From Thalassovita aquimarina (GTDB lineage Bacteria; Pseudomonadota; Alphaproteobacteria; Rhodobacterales; Rhodobacteraceae), in contig NZ_JADMKU010000001.1 of NCBI RefSeq assembly GCF_018219815.1, positions 248,001 to 312,000 on the forward strand: 64,000 nt of DNA, written 5' to 3'. Below the pieces are notes generated by a model that was not told the origin of the DNA, ran no database searches, and saw nothing but the letters and a program-made list of their open reading frames with translations. Shown here piece by piece: positions 15,843-25,174 of the stretch. Position numbers and translations under genes: made by a program. Numbering within the stretch: position 1 is the stretch's first letter; every line of letters starts with the position of its first letter.

Positions 15843-16697
15843 ATGTTCCTAAACCCGATCCGCTGGCCCGAAGGCAAAGGCTGCGCCGCCTGTGTGACCT
15901 TTGATATCGATGCCGATTCCCTGATCCGGGAAGCGCGCCCTGACGACGCCGAACTGCGACTGCAGCCGATTTCGATGGGGCGCTACGGTCCGACGGTCGC
16001 GGTGCCGCGCATCCTGGACACCTATCGTCGCCTTGGGCTGACACAGACCTTTTTCATGCCGGCCTGGGTGATGCAGAACTATCCCGACACGGTCGAGGCG
16101 ATCCTGAAGGACGGGCACGAGATCGGGCATCATTCCTGGATGCACGAAGACCCGATGCAGCATTCGGATGAGCGCGAGGCGGAACTGTTCGAACGCGCGC
16201 TGGAGGTGCATGTGAAGATGACCGGGCGCAAGCCGCGCGGCTACCGCGCGCCGGTCTATTCGATCACGCCGCCGATGCTGGACCGGCTGATCGCGCATGA
16301 TTTCCTCTATGACAGCTCGATGATGGCCGACGATCTGCCCTATCTGGTCGAACGGCCCGCTGGCGAATTGATCGAAATCCCCGGCCACTGGGGGACCGAC
16401 GACTGGCCGCCCTTCGCCCATTTCGGGGAAATCGATTACCTGATGCCGGTGCGCGCGCCGTCGGACGGGATTCGCGCCTTTGCCGAGGAATTCGATGCCA
16501 TGCGCGAAGCAGGCGGGCTCTGGATGCCGATCCTGCACCCGTTCCTGACCGGGCGGCTGGCGCGCTGGCGGCATATGGAAAAGCTGCTGGAACGGGCACT
16601 GGAAACCGGCTACGTCTGGTTCGCGCCGATGGAAGACATCGCGCGCCACGCCGCGGCCAACCGCGATACCCTGCGGCGCGAGGTGATCGCGCCCTGA
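15843..16697 (+). CDS. Polysaccharide deacetylase family hydrolase (PuuE/HpPgdA-like, possible cyclic amidase)
   Basis: This 284-residue NodB-fold protein has no signal peptide, so it should be cytosolic. It shows the metal motif TFDIDADS (Asp21, Asp23) and the His-X3-His pair in GHHSWMHEDP (His97, His101). RGYRAPVYS and a late ILHPFLTGR match the PuuE allantoinase/HpPgdA subgroup, which includes hydrolases of cyclic amides and imides. Its place behind the TetR gene, next to a ureohydrolase operon, favours a ring-opening amidohydrolase over cell-wall deacetylation. That function is inferred. Confidence 0.85.
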   Translation: MFLNPIRWPEGKGCAACVTFDIDADSLIREARPDDAELRLQPISMGRYGPTVAVPRILDTYRRLGLTQTFFMPAWVMQNYPDTVEAILKDGHEIGHHSWMHEDPMQHSDEREAELFERALEVHVKMTGRKPRGYRAPVYSITPPMLDRLIAHDFLYDSSMMADDLPYLVERPAGELIEIPGHWGTDDWPPFAHFGEIDYLMPVRAPSDGIRAFAEEFDAMREAGGLWMPILHPFLTGRLARWRHMEKLLERALETGYVWFAPMEDIARHAAANRDTLRREVIAP

Positions 16698-16710
16698 CCG
16701 GTGGGTCAGG
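16693..16710. other. Hairpin spanning both stop codons of a convergent gene pair
   Basis: A seven-base-pair inverted repeat (CCTGACC with GGTCAGG, loop of four) contains the stop codons of both the deacetylase and the acetate kinase gene, which end only eight bases apart. No T-run follows on either strand, so termination here would be weak or Rho-dependent. Confidence 0.5.
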
Positions 16711-17893
16711 CGCCGCGCACGCCCAGGGCCGCGCAGGCGCGGGCGATGACGATTTCCTCATTGGTGGGAATGACCATCACCTTCACCCGCGCATCCGGGC
16801 GGCTGATAACCGGCGCGTTGGCGGCGTTGGCCTCGTCGTCGATCTCGATCCCGATCCAGTGCAGCCCGTTGCAGATGCGTTCGCGGATCAGGCGTGAATT
16901 TTCCCCGATCCCGCCGCAGAACACCAACCCGTCGAGCCCCTCGAGCGCCGCGGCCAGCCCGCCCAGTTCGCGCCGGGCGCGGAAGGTGTAATAGTCGATC
17001 GCCTGCCGCGCGCCCTCGCTGCCACTGGCCTCCAGCGTGCGCATGTCATGGCTCAGCCCCGACAGGCCCAGAAGCCCCGATTTCTTGTAAAGCAGGGTGA
17101 TGATGTCCTCGACGCTCATCCCTTCCTGTTGCAGCAGGTAAAGGATGATGCCGGGGTCGAGCTGCCCCGTGCGGGTGCCCATCGGCAACCCGTCCAGCGC
17201 CGAAAACCCCATCGAAGACGCCACTGACCGCCCGCCGCGCAGCCCGCACATCGACGCGCCGTTGCCCAGATGCGCCACCACCACGCGGCCCGCGTGCAGG
17301 TCCGGCGCAATCCGGGCCAGTTCGCCCGAGATGTAATCATAGCTCAGCCCGTGGAACCCGTAGCGCCGCACGCCCTTGTCGTAATATTCGCGGGGCAGGG
17401 CGAAGACGTCGTTGACGAAAGGGTGGTGGCGGTGAAACGCGGTGTCGAAACAGGCCACCTGCACCGCCTGCGGAAAGGCTGCCATCGCGGCGCGGACACC
17501 GGCCAGGTTATGCGGCTGGTGCAGCGGCGCGAAGGGCGACAACGTCGACAGCTTATCGATGATGGCCGGCGACAGCACGGTCGGGCCGCTGTAATCCATT
17601 CCGCCATGCACGACCCGGTGCCCGACCGTATCGATCTGCGCCCCCGGGAAATGGTCCTCGAGTTCATGCAACGCCGCGACCAGCGCTTCGTGGTGATCCA
17701 CCACGCCCTCCGCCGGGATCGGCACCGCATCACGCAGTTTCGTGCCATCCGCGCCCTTCAGTGTCAGCCGGGCGTCGCCGCCGACCCGGTCGGCCAGCCC
17801 GTTGGCGCTCAGTTCGGGTTCGTCCGCCCCCAGTGCGAACAGGCCGAATTTCAGCGACGAGGACCCGGCGTTCAGCGTCAGCGCATAGCTCAT
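16706..17893 (-). CDS. ackA: Acetate kinase
   Basis: This 395-residue enzyme converts acetyl phosphate and ADP to acetate and ATP, reversibly. The family motifs NAGSSSLKF (residues 8-16), VGHRVVHGG, CFDTAFH, AHLGNGAS and FCGGIGENS are all intact, and the length matches the family. Its start overlaps the stop of the phosphotransacetylase fusion gene by four bases. The two therefore form an acyl-CoA to acyl-phosphate to acid branch that yields ATP, or activates acetate when reversed. Confidence 0.95.
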   Translation of the reverse strand: MSYALTLNAGSSSLKFGLFALGADEPELSANGLADRVGGDARLTLKGADGTKLRDAVPIPAEGVVDHHEALVAALHELEDHFPGAQIDTVGHRVVHGGMDYSGPTVLSPAIIDKLSTLSPFAPLHQPHNLAGVRAAMAAFPQAVQVACFDTAFHRHHPFVNDVFALPREYYDKGVRRYGFHGLSYDYISGELARIAPDLHAGRVVVAHLGNGASMCGLRGGRSVASSMGFSALDGLPMGTRTGQLDPGIILYLLQQEGMSVEDIITLLYKKSGLLGLSGLSHDMRTLEASGSEGARQAIDYYTFRARRELGGLAAALEGLDGLVFCGGIGENSRLIRERICNGLHWIGIEIDDEANAANAPVISRPDARVKVMVIPTNEEIVIARACAALGVRGA

Positions 17894-19281
17894 CCCTTGC
17901 CCCCGCTCAACCGGTGGTGATGCAAGGCCGCCACCGCGCAGGAGGCCAATCGCGCCATGTCGTCATCTGCACGGCTGTTGAGGATGATCGGCACCCGCGC
18001 GCCCAGAACCAGCCCGGCGCCTTCGGCATGGCTGACATAGGTGAGCATTTTCGCCAGCATGTTGCCCGCATCGAGGTTCGGCACCACCAGAACCTCGGCC
18101 CGGCCGGCGACCGGCGATTTGATCCCCTTGGTCCGCGCAGCGGCGATATCGATGGCATTGTCCATCGCCAGAGGCCCCTCGACCAGACCGCCGGTGATCT
18201 GGCCGCGATCGGCCATTTTCGACAGCAGCGCCGCATCGACCGAGGACGGCATGTCGGGATTGACGGTTTCCACCGCCGATAATACGCCCACTTTCGGTTC
18301 CTCGATGCCCAGAGAAATGGCCAGGTCGATGGCGTTCTGGCAGATATCCATCTTGGTCTTCAGGTCCGGCGCGATGTTGATCGCGGCGTCGGACACCAGC
18401 AAAGGATGCGACAGGCCCGGCACGTCCATGACAAAGACATGGGTGAAGCGGCGCCCGGCCCGAAGCCCGGTCTGTTTGTCCAATGCTGGTCGCAGCAGGT
18501 CGTCGGTATGCAGATGCCCCTTCATCAGCGCCTGCGCTTTGCCGTCATTGACCATCTGTACGCACATCCGGGCGGCATCGCGGTGAACCGGGGCATCGAT
18601 CACTTCGATGCCGTCCAGCGTCTGCCCCAGATCGGTCGCGACGGCGCGGATCTTCGCCGCGTCGCCGACCAGTATCGGGTCGATGATCGTGTGTTGCCGC
18701 GCCAAAAGCGCCCCGCCCAGAGAATTCGGCTCGTCCGGGCAGACGACGGCGGTTTTCAGCGCCGGCAGCGGTTCGGCCAGCGCCAGCAGTTTTTCGAAAT
18801 GGCGGTGGCGTTGCACGATCAGGCCGGGCAGGTCGCGACTGTCGTAGTGCAACTTGTGATCGGGGGCTTCGATACAGGCAGTGCCGCTGACCAAGACGGC
18901 GCCGTCGGAGATCCTGTCGATCGTGGTTTCCATCACAACCCTGCGGCTGGCCGGATCGACCGATTTCACCGTCACCCGGGCGCAAAGTTCTTCGCCGGCA
19001 TGGGCGCGGCCTTCGAACTTCAGGTCCTGGCTGTGATACAACGATCCCGCCCCGGGCAGGATGTTGCCCAGCACCGCCGAAATAAGCGATCCGAGAAACA
19101 TGCCGGGGGCGATCGCTTCGTTCACGCCGTCGCCGTCGCCATCCTGATCGAATAGGTGCATCGGGTTGTGATTGCCCGACACGTTGGCAAAAACGATCAG
19201 GTCGTCCTGGGTGATCAGGCGGCGAATCTCGGCGCGGTCACCGGGGGCGAGTTCTTCGAATGTCTTGTTTTCAATCCGCAT
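17890..19281 (-). CDS. MaoC-phosphate acetyl/butyryltransferase fusion protein
   Basis: This 463-residue two-domain protein has a MaoC-like hot-dog hydratase domain at about residues 1-140 (GDRAEIRRLITQDDLIVFAN, NHNPMH) and a PTA_PTB domain from about 170 to the end. The second domain exchanges CoA for phosphate on an acyl group. Fusions of this kind are known as bifunctional enoyl-CoA hydratase/phosphate acetyltransferase. With ackA directly behind it, it should channel acetyl-CoA or another short acyl-CoA to the free acid with ATP formation. A palindrome upstream (19398-19417) may control the pair. Confidence 0.92.
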   Translation of the reverse strand: MRIENKTFEELAPGDRAEIRRLITQDDLIVFANVSGNHNPMHLFDQDGDGDGVNEAIAPGMFLGSLISAVLGNILPGAGSLYHSQDLKFEGRAHAGEELCARVTVKSVDPASRRVVMETTIDRISDGAVLVSGTACIEAPDHKLHYDSRDLPGLIVQRHRHFEKLLALAEPLPALKTAVVCPDEPNSLGGALLARQHTIIDPILVGDAAKIRAVATDLGQTLDGIEVIDAPVHRDAARMCVQMVNDGKAQALMKGHLHTDDLLRPALDKQTGLRAGRRFTHVFVMDVPGLSHPLLVSDAAINIAPDLKTKMDICQNAIDLAISLGIEEPKVGVLSAVETVNPDMPSSVDAALLSKMADRGQITGGLVEGPLAMDNAIDIAAARTKGIKSPVAGRAEVLVVPNLDAGNMLAKMLTYVSHAEGAGLVLGARVPIILNSRADDDMARLASCAVAALHHHRLSGGKG

Positions 19282-19397
19282 CGGGCTGTGCCTTTCTGCT
19301 CCGTTTTCGGACGTGTGCGCGCCGTTGACGGGACTATGGCAGGGGGATGGGTGGCAGGCAAAGCCTGACTATGCGTAGCGGGCCCAAAAAATGTCTT

Positions 19398-19417
19398 GTG
19401 TAAACATTTGTTTGCAC
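19398..19417. promoter_or_regulatory. Candidate operator palindrome upstream of the MaoC-Pta/ackA operon
   Basis: GTGTAAAC, ATTT, GTTTGCAC forms a 20-base inverted repeat with one mismatch in eight. It lies about 115 bases upstream of the operon start. The shape resembles operators of LacI-type or similar dimeric regulators; the binding protein is unknown. Confidence 0.5.
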
Positions 19418-19643
19418 CTTGGGGGTAGAAAGAACGGGGACAATCAGGGCGAAAGCGCGTGAATGTTTCCCCAACCGACACGCGCTGCTGAAAATGTGAC
19501 CAACGTATAAAGTGTGCGCAATATATCAATTAAAATAATGTTTTACGTCAAACTCCGTTTTGCGTATGGTTCCGTTCAAAAGAGGCATCTTCCCGGCCAG
19601 GTTGAGCAGGCCACACGGGCAGGAAGAACAAAAACGCTTGAAC

Positions 19644-19649
19644 AGGAGG
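19644..19649 (+). promoter_or_regulatory. AGGAGG Shine-Dalgarno site pointing to an ATT start codon
   Basis: A full AGGAGG lies seven bases before ATT at 19657. No ATG, GTG or TTG stands at a usable distance in the kinase frame; the first TTG (19678) has only pyrimidine-rich sequence before it. Confidence 0.6.
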
Positions 19650-19656
19650 CGACGAG

Positions 19657-22143
19657 ATTAGTTTAGATTGCTTCTTCTTGAAGGATTCAGATCTGACCTT
19701 CGTTGCTGGCAATGCCCCATTTGCCAAGCTGATCGGATTACACACGGCCGGGCAGCTTACCGGGCTGATTTATGACGACATCCCGCGCCGGGACATAGCG
19801 GAATTTGAAGCCGAACAGGATCAAAAAGTCATCAAAACCCGACAACCGGTCAGGAACGTCGACCTGACGCTGAAGGTTTCGCAAGGGCTGCAAGCGGTGT
19901 TCAAGGTCAGCAAAACACCGATTTTCGACGCCGATGGCCGCTTTGACGGCATTCTGACGAATTACAAGGACGTGTCCGCCGAAAAGGCTTACCGCAGCAA
20001 ATTCTACCGCGTATTGCGCGAGTTGCAGATTATCGAATCCGTGGCCAGCATCGCCAATAGTGCCGAAAGTTCGGAAGAAGCCTTCCATAAGTCGCTTACG
20101 ATCATGGCCAAGTATCTGGATTGGCCGGTCGGAGGGCTTATCCGTGTGACCAAGCAGGGCGACGACGTCCTGCTGCGAACGACAGGTCAGATCTATATCG
20201 GCAATGAAGAACGTTTCGGTGCGTTGCGTGAAGTGGTTTCTGAAAGGATGTTCCGCTCCGGGCAGGGCGCACCGGGTATCACCTATCAGCGTGGTGTCCC
20301 GCAGTGGTTCGAAGACATCCAAAAAAACAGGGATATCTTCAATACGGAACGGGCTGAACGTTACAATCTGCGTTCCGCGCTGACTGTGCCAGTCTATGTC
20401 GGGAGCGACATCGTCGCTATTCTCGCTTTCTATTCCGACCGGGTCGAAACCCGCGACATCTACAAGTTCGACCTGATGCACCGGTTGGGGGTGCAACTGG
20501 GGCGCGTCGCCGAGCGTGAAAAGACCGCCGAGGCCGTGTTGCAGAAACGAGCGGCAGAAGCCGCGAATTCCGCGAAATCGGTGTTTCTTGCCAATATGAG
20601 CCACGAAATCCGCACACCGATGAACGGTGTGCTGGGGATGATCGAATTGCTTGGGCGCAGCGATCTGAACGATCAGCAGATGCGGATGCTCGACACGATC
20701 CGGGATTCGTCATTCTTCCTGCTTGGGATCATCGACGATATTCTCGATGCCGCCAAGATCGAGGCCGGGCAACTGAAAATCGAAAAGACCGATTTCGTGC
20801 TGCTCGAGGCGATCGAGAACACCGCGGAAACACTTGCGGTGCAGGCGCAGAACAGCAACGTCAAATTCGTGATGAGCGTCGACCCCGGGCTGCCGGATGT
20901 CGTGAGCAGCGATCCGACCCGGTTGCGGCAGATCCTGCTGAACCTGCTCAGCAACGCCATAAAGTTTTCCAAGCGCGAAGAGGGCAGGCAGGGCTTCGTC
21001 GAACTTGGTGTCGCGCCGGTAAAGGACAGAGACGAGGTCCGCTTTACCGTGCACGACGACGGCATCGGCATGTCCGAAGAGACCCTCGAGCGGATTTTCA
21101 AACCGTTCCAGCAGGGCGAGGATTCGACAACGCGGCGGTTCGGCGGCACCGGGCTGGGACTGGTGATCGTGCAAAGCCTGGTCAAGCTGATGGGCGGCGC
21201 GCTGGAGGTGCAAAGCGCGACGGGACAGGGATCGACCTTCTCGGTCACCCTGCCGATGGAAAAGGTGTCGGGATCCGGCGCGCAGGCGATCAGTCCGATC
21301 GATGGCGTTCATCTTGTGATGATGTCCAGCCTGCTGAACTTCAGCGACAGCACCCGCCGCTTCCTCGAACAGCGCGGGGCCGTGGTCGAAATGGCGACCG
21401 ACCGCTCTGCGCTTGTTGAAATCGCCGAAAAGGCCTCAAAGGACACGGTCGTCGTCCTGTCATTGCCGACCAATGAAGAAAGTGCCGCGGTGGAATGGGC
21501 GATACGCCAGACCAATCCAGGCTGTAAGGTGATCCTGCTCGATGCGACGCGAGAACGGACCAAGGGCCTGGTCAGCGACACGCTGTACGTGTCCTACCGG
21601 TTCCCGATCCACATCAGCGATATCCTGCGCGGCGCGGCGATCCTGACCGGGCGGATCAAGGCATCCCCGCAGCAGGACACCCCGGTCCGCAACGACGCCG
21701 TGCAGGTCGAAAAACCGGGGATAGGGGCCGCAAAGGGCGGCGGCGCACCGGTGCTGATCGTCGATGACAACGATCTTAACCTCGTCGTTCTGTCCAAGCA
21801 GATGGAACTTCTGGGCTATGCCTGCGAAACAGCGCAAAACGGTATAGACGCCTTCGAAAAGTGGAAGCTCCGCCAGCATCACATCGTGCTGACAGATTGC
21901 CAGATGCCCGAAGCCGACGGTTTCGAATTGTCCCGCAACATCCGCGCCTACGAGGCGCAGAACGGCCTCAAGCCCGTGCCGGTGATCGCCATTTCCGCCA
22001 GCGCGCTGGTTGAGGAAGCGAACCGCAGCATTGAGGCGGGGATGAATGACTACCTGACGAAGCCGGTGCAGCTGCAGGATCTGAAACGGGTGTTGAGCAA
22101 GTGGGACCTGTCCTTAGCGGCCCAATCGGAAGGTTCCGCGTAA
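19657..22143 (+). CDS. Soluble hybrid sensor histidine kinase (PAS-GAF-HisKA-HATPase-pseudoreceiver-REC), probable ATT start
   Basis: With the ATT start this is an 828-residue kinase with no membrane segment. A PAS domain opens the protein ([14 protein letters not shown]), followed by a GAF-like region (about 125-290), and a HisKA box with His316 in [10 protein letters not shown]. Next come an HATPase domain with GTGLGLV, a degenerate receiver (about 545-660) lacking the phospho-accepting aspartate, and a complete receiver with Asp747 in [11 protein letters not shown]. The canonical TTG start at 19678 would cut into the PAS fold. The stop overlaps the next gene. It likely senses an internal signal; the partner regulator is not adjacent. 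Confidence 0.9.
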   Translation: MSLDCFFLKDSDLTFVAGNAPFAKLIGLHTAGQLTGLIYDDIPRRDIAEFEAEQDQKVIKTRQPVRNVDLTLKVSQGLQAVFKVSKTPIFDADGRFDGILTNYKDVSAEKAYRSKFYRVLRELQIIESVASIANSAESSEEAFHKSLTIMAKYLDWPVGGLIRVTKQGDDVLLRTTGQIYIGNEERFGALREVVSERMFRSGQGAPGITYQRGVPQWFEDIQKNRDIFNTERAERYNLRSALTVPVYVGSDIVAILAFYSDRVETRDIYKFDLMHRLGVQLGRVAEREKTAEAVLQKRAAEAANSAKSVFLANMSHEIRTPMNGVLGMIELLGRSDLNDQQMRMLDTIRDSSFFLLGIIDDILDAAKIEAGQLKIEKTDFVLLEAIENTAETLAVQAQNSNVKFVMSVDPGLPDVVSSDPTRLRQILLNLLSNAIKFSKREEGRQGFVELGVAPVKDRDEVRFTVHDDGIGMSEETLERIFKPFQQGEDSTTRRFGGTGLGLVIVQSLVKLMGGALEVQSATGQGSTFSVTLPMEKVSGSGAQAISPIDGVHLVMMSSLLNFSDSTRRFLEQRGAVVEMATDRSALVEIAEKASKDTVVVLSLPTNEESAAVEWAIRQTNPGCKVILLDATRERTKGLVSDTLYVSYRFPIHISDILRGAAILTGRIKASPQQDTPVRNDAVQVEKPGIGAAKGGGAPVLIVDDNDLNLVVLSKQMELLGYACETAQNGIDAFEKWKLRQHHIVLTDCQMPEADGFELSRNIRAYEAQNGLKPVPVIAISASALVEEANRSIEAGMNDYLTKPVQLQDLKRVLSKWDLSLAAQSEGSA

Positions 22144-23027
22144 TGCGGCTGGCCATTGTCACCATGGTGTGGCGCGATCACTGGCTGCTGAACAAATGGG
22201 TGCGCCACAACGCGCAATATGTCGACCGGAGCAGCCTTTACGTGATCAACCACGGCGGCGATCCGAAAATCCACGACATCGCGCAGGGCTGCAACGTGAT
22301 CGACATTCCCCGCGACGAGGTGACGATAGATCTCACCCGCCGACGCTGGGACTTGCTGGGCGGGATCACCAACGGGTTGCTGGCCTTCTACGACCGGGTG
22401 ATCTGCACCGATGTGGACGAACTGATCGTCTGCCTGGGGCAGGGCGGTTTGCCGGGCCACCTGGAAAACAGCACGGCCGACACGGTGGCGTTGTCGCCGG
22501 TCGGGCTGAACCTGATGCCGGTGGGCGATGGCGATATCGAAGCGGGGGTCCTCAAGGCCTATCCGCAGGCCCGGCTCAGCGCGAAATACACCAAGCCCTG
22601 CATCGTGCGCGACCGCGTGGTCTGGACCGTGGGCGGGCATGGGCTGCAACGGGGCCGCTTCACCATCGACCCCGAATTGCTGCTGTTCCATCTGCATTAC
22701 GTCACGCCGGATTACACCGAAAGGATGGAAGAACGGCGCCGGATCGTGGAACAGTCGCGGGCGCACCATTCCGCCTCCGGCGCCGCCGTTGAGCTGGGCA
22801 AGCGGTATTGGATCAACTGGTCACAATCCGGGATGATCCGAGACAAGGAACTGGGCCTGTTCGAACAATCGCGGGACCTGCCGGTCGAAGACGGTTTCGG
22901 GCAAGCGGCCGAACTTCTGACCGCCGCGATCCGCAGCGAGGGCAAGAAAACGGTGGTCGATCACGCGGTGATGAACAAGCCGCCCTACCGGATCACCGTG
23001 CCCGAAAAGCTGCGCCATCTGTTGTGA
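22143..23027 (+). CDS. Glycosyltransferase-like protein (GT2-type), coupled to the hybrid kinase
   Basis: This 294-residue protein begins at an ATG sharing one base with the kinase stop (TAATG), so translation is probably coupled; the frame opening at 22101 is not the start. The N-terminus [20 protein letters not shown] and the acidic motif ICTDVDEL (DxD-like, for a metal and sugar nucleotide) fit glycosyltransferases common in roseobacters. No membrane segment is visible. Its coupling to a sensor kinase suggests regulated surface sugar synthesis, which is inference. Confidence 0.75.
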   Translation: MRLAIVTMVWRDHWLLNKWVRHNAQYVDRSSLYVINHGGDPKIHDIAQGCNVIDIPRDEVTIDLTRRRWDLLGGITNGLLAFYDRVICTDVDELIVCLGQGGLPGHLENSTADTVALSPVGLNLMPVGDGDIEAGVLKAYPQARLSAKYTKPCIVRDRVVWTVGGHGLQRGRFTIDPELLLFHLHYVTPDYTERMEERRRIVEQSRAHHSASGAAVELGKRYWINWSQSGMIRDKELGLFEQSRDLPVEDGFGQAAELLTAAIRSEGKKTVVDHAVMNKPPYRITVPEKLRHLL

Positions 23028-23054
23028 ACGTCAGCCGGACGGCTTTGGGAGATT

Positions 23055-23792
23055 TTATTCCTCGTCGTCGTCCGTCCCGCCCCGGAACCCGGTGGCGACG
23101 ACGAATTTTTCCGAACTGTCCGAACGGGAAGCGGGCGGTTTCATGTTCACCACCTTGGTGAATTTCTGCTTCAGCAGCTTCTGCAATTCGCCCTCGGCGC
23201 CGCCGGCCAGAACCTTGGCGACGAAGGTGCCGCCTTCTTCCAGAACGTCGAAGGCGAAATAGGCCGCCGCCTCGCACAGCGCGATGATGCGCAGGTGGTC
23301 GGTCTGCTTGTGCCCCGATGACGCCGCCGCCATGTCCGACATCACCACGTCGGCCTTGCCGCCCAGCCATTCCTTCACCTTTTCATCGGCATCGTCTTCC
23401 ATGAAGTCCAGCTGGTGCGTTTCCGCTCCGGCGATCGGCTCGACCTCCTGCAGGTCGACGCCGAGGATGGTGCCCACCTTCTTGCCCTTCTTTTCACCAA
23501 GCGCGTTCACGCGTTTCACCGCCACCTGGCACCAGCCGCCGGGGGCACAGCCCAGATCGACCACCCGCGCGCCGGGGACGAGGAAACGGAACTTGTCGTC
23601 AATCTCGAGGATCTTGAAGGCGGCGCGACCGCGATAGCCTTCGGCTTGGGCGCGTTTCACGTAAGGATCGTTCAGCTGCCGCTGCAGCCAGAGGGTCGAG
23701 CTGAGCTTGCGGCCGCGCGCGGTTTTCACCTTGACCTTGAGGTCGCGCTGCCCGCGTCCCGATGTGTTTTTAGTGCTCGGTTTCTTCGCCAT
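23055..23792 (-). CDS. rlmE: 23S rRNA (uridine-2'-O)-methyltransferase RlmE
   Basis: This 245-residue SAM-dependent enzyme of the FtsJ/RrmJ family methylates the 2'-O of a conserved uridine in the 23S rRNA A-loop. The SAM motif [13 protein letters not shown], the aspartate in [10 protein letters not shown] and the lysine in FVAKVLAGG match the catalytic K-D-K-E set. The N-terminal 35 residues are a basic extension. The start is the ATG with GGAG eight bases ahead; an upstream ATG in the open frame lacks support. It is convergent with the glycosyltransferase gene and downstream of the Ppx/GppA gene. Confidence 0.93.
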   Translation of the reverse strand: MAKKPSTKNTSGRGQRDLKVKVKTARGRKLSSTLWLQRQLNDPYVKRAQAEGYRGRAAFKILEIDDKFRFLVPGARVVDLGCAPGGWCQVAVKRVNALGEKKGKKVGTILGVDLQEVEPIAGAETHQLDFMEDDADEKVKEWLGGKADVVMSDMAAASSGHKQTDHLRIIALCEAAAYFAFDVLEEGGTFVAKVLAGGAEGELQKLLKQKFTKVVNMKPPASRSDSSEKFVVATGFRGGTDDDEE

Positions 23793-23858
23793 ATCAATAT
23801 CTCCGCCAGTCGCGGCATCCACAAGATGCCGGACCGTACAATTTCGCCCCCGATACGC

Positions 23859-24971
23859 TCAGAAGGGCCCGTCTTCAAGCACTCCGTCCGCGCTCATCTG
23901 AGCATAAAGCAGCCCTTCGCGCAGGCCGCGGTCGGCCACCGACAGCCGGTCGGTGGGCCAGCAGCGCAGCAGCGCCTGCAGGATCGCCGCCCCCGACATG
24001 ATCAACGCCTGCCGGTCCTGGCCGATGCGCGGGTCGCGCCGGCGCCCCTGCGGACCCAGCATCAGGTAGTTGCGGATCACCTTGTCGATCTGGTCCGAGG
24101 TCATCCGAAGCCCGTCCACCTTGGTCCGGTCATAGCGTTTCAGCCCCAGATGCGACGCCGCCACGGTGGTCACGGTGCCGCTGGTGCCGACGATCTGGAA
24201 CCCTTCGCGGGCCTGCTCATCGGCGTAAGGCGCGAATTCCGACAGGTTTTCCTCGAAAAACCAGCTCATCAGCGCGAAGCGGGCGGAATCGTCTGCGACA
24301 TCGCGGAATTGATCCCGCAGCGTCGCCACGCCCAGCGGTACGCTGATCCAGTCCACCACCTTGGCGGCGGGGAAGGGGCTGTCGCTGGGATGGAACCCGG
24401 CATGCAGCCGCATGATCGCGCGCGGCCGGTCGCGCATCGGCACCGATGTCAGGTCGATCCAGACCAGTTCGGTCGACCCGCCGCCGATATCGACGACCAG
24501 CAACTGTTCGGTCTTGGTCGACACCAGCGGGGCGCAGGAAATCACGGCAAGCCGGGCTTCTTCCTCGGGCTGGATGATTTCAAGCTGCAGCCCGGTTTCA
24601 CGCTTCACACGGTGGATGAAATCGCGCGAATTCTTCGCCCGCCGACAGGCTTCGGTCGCCACCAGTCGCATATGCTGGACCCGGTGGCGTTTCAGTTTCT
24701 GCTGGCAGATGCGCAAGGCCTGGATGGTGCGCGCCATCGACGACCGGCTCAACCGTCCGGTCGTTTCAAGTCCCGATCCCAGCTGGACGGACTTGGAAAA
24801 ACTGTCGACAACATGAAACTGGCTGCCCTTCGGCTGGGCAATCAGCATGCGACAACTATTTGTCCCCAGATCAAGCGCGGCATAAAGCTCGGCTGTATCT
24901 GGCGGTTTCGGCGCGGGGCTCTCAACCGGTTTAGGGAATGCGCCCGCACCTTTGGGACGCTTGGGCGCCAT
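23859..24971 (-). CDS. Ppx/GppA family phosphatase (exopolyphosphatase/pppGpp phosphohydrolase)
   Basis: This 370-residue protein has the ASKHA-fold phosphate motifs LDLGTNSCRMLIA and VVDIGGGSTELVW. It degrades polyphosphate or the pentaphosphate alarmone; which one cannot be told from sequence. It is short, equal to the two N-terminal domains, and lacks the HD-type C-terminal region of the E. coli proteins. The start at 24971 has GGAGGG upstream. It precedes rlmE by 66 bases and may share its transcript. A polyphosphate kinase gene is also present in this window (59818). Confidence 0.92.
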   Translation of the reverse strand: MAPKRPKGAGAFPKPVESPAPKPPDTAELYAALDLGTNSCRMLIAQPKGSQFHVVDSFSKSVQLGSGLETTGRLSRSSMARTIQALRICQQKLKRHRVQHMRLVATEACRRAKNSRDFIHRVKRETGLQLEIIQPEEEARLAVISCAPLVSTKTEQLLVVDIGGGSTELVWIDLTSVPMRDRPRAIMRLHAGFHPSDSPFPAAKVVDWISVPLGVATLRDQFRDVADDSARFALMSWFFEENLSEFAPYADEQAREGFQIVGTSGTVTTVAASHLGLKRYDRTKVDGLRMTSDQIDKVIRNYLMLGPQGRRRDPRIGQDRQALIMSGAAILQALLRCWPTDRLSVADRGLREGLLYAQMSADGVLEDGPF

Positions 24972-25174
24972 GACTACACGCCCTCCATTTCGAGTTACTG
25001 TCAAAGTAGTGTCATCTTGTCCGTTGCGCAAGCGCCGCCATCATGATTCTGCACTGCCCCCCGCGTTATCTTCCAATTGGTCGCTCCCCGCCGTGGGAAT
25101 GTCGAAATCCGTCCTTTGGTCGCAATTCGACCGGTTTAAGGATGGGGCAGAAGAACAGGGGAATCAGACCGACC

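Larger units (their letters stand above)
19282..19656. other. Divergent intergenic region without a credible long gene
   Basis: This 375-base stretch separates the MaoC-Pta/ackA operon from the hybrid kinase. It holds the palindrome at 19398-19417 and an A+T-rich tract around 19500-19560. A 31-codon frame from ATG 19566 ends at TAG 19659-19661, overlapping the proposed ATT start of the kinase. No codon-biased gene is visible on either strand. Confidence 0.6.

Noticed and set aside
23415-25046. 543-codon + strand frame over rlmE and the Ppx/GppA gene
   Set aside because: It crosses two real genes and their junction on the opposite strand; composition is that of a shadow frame.
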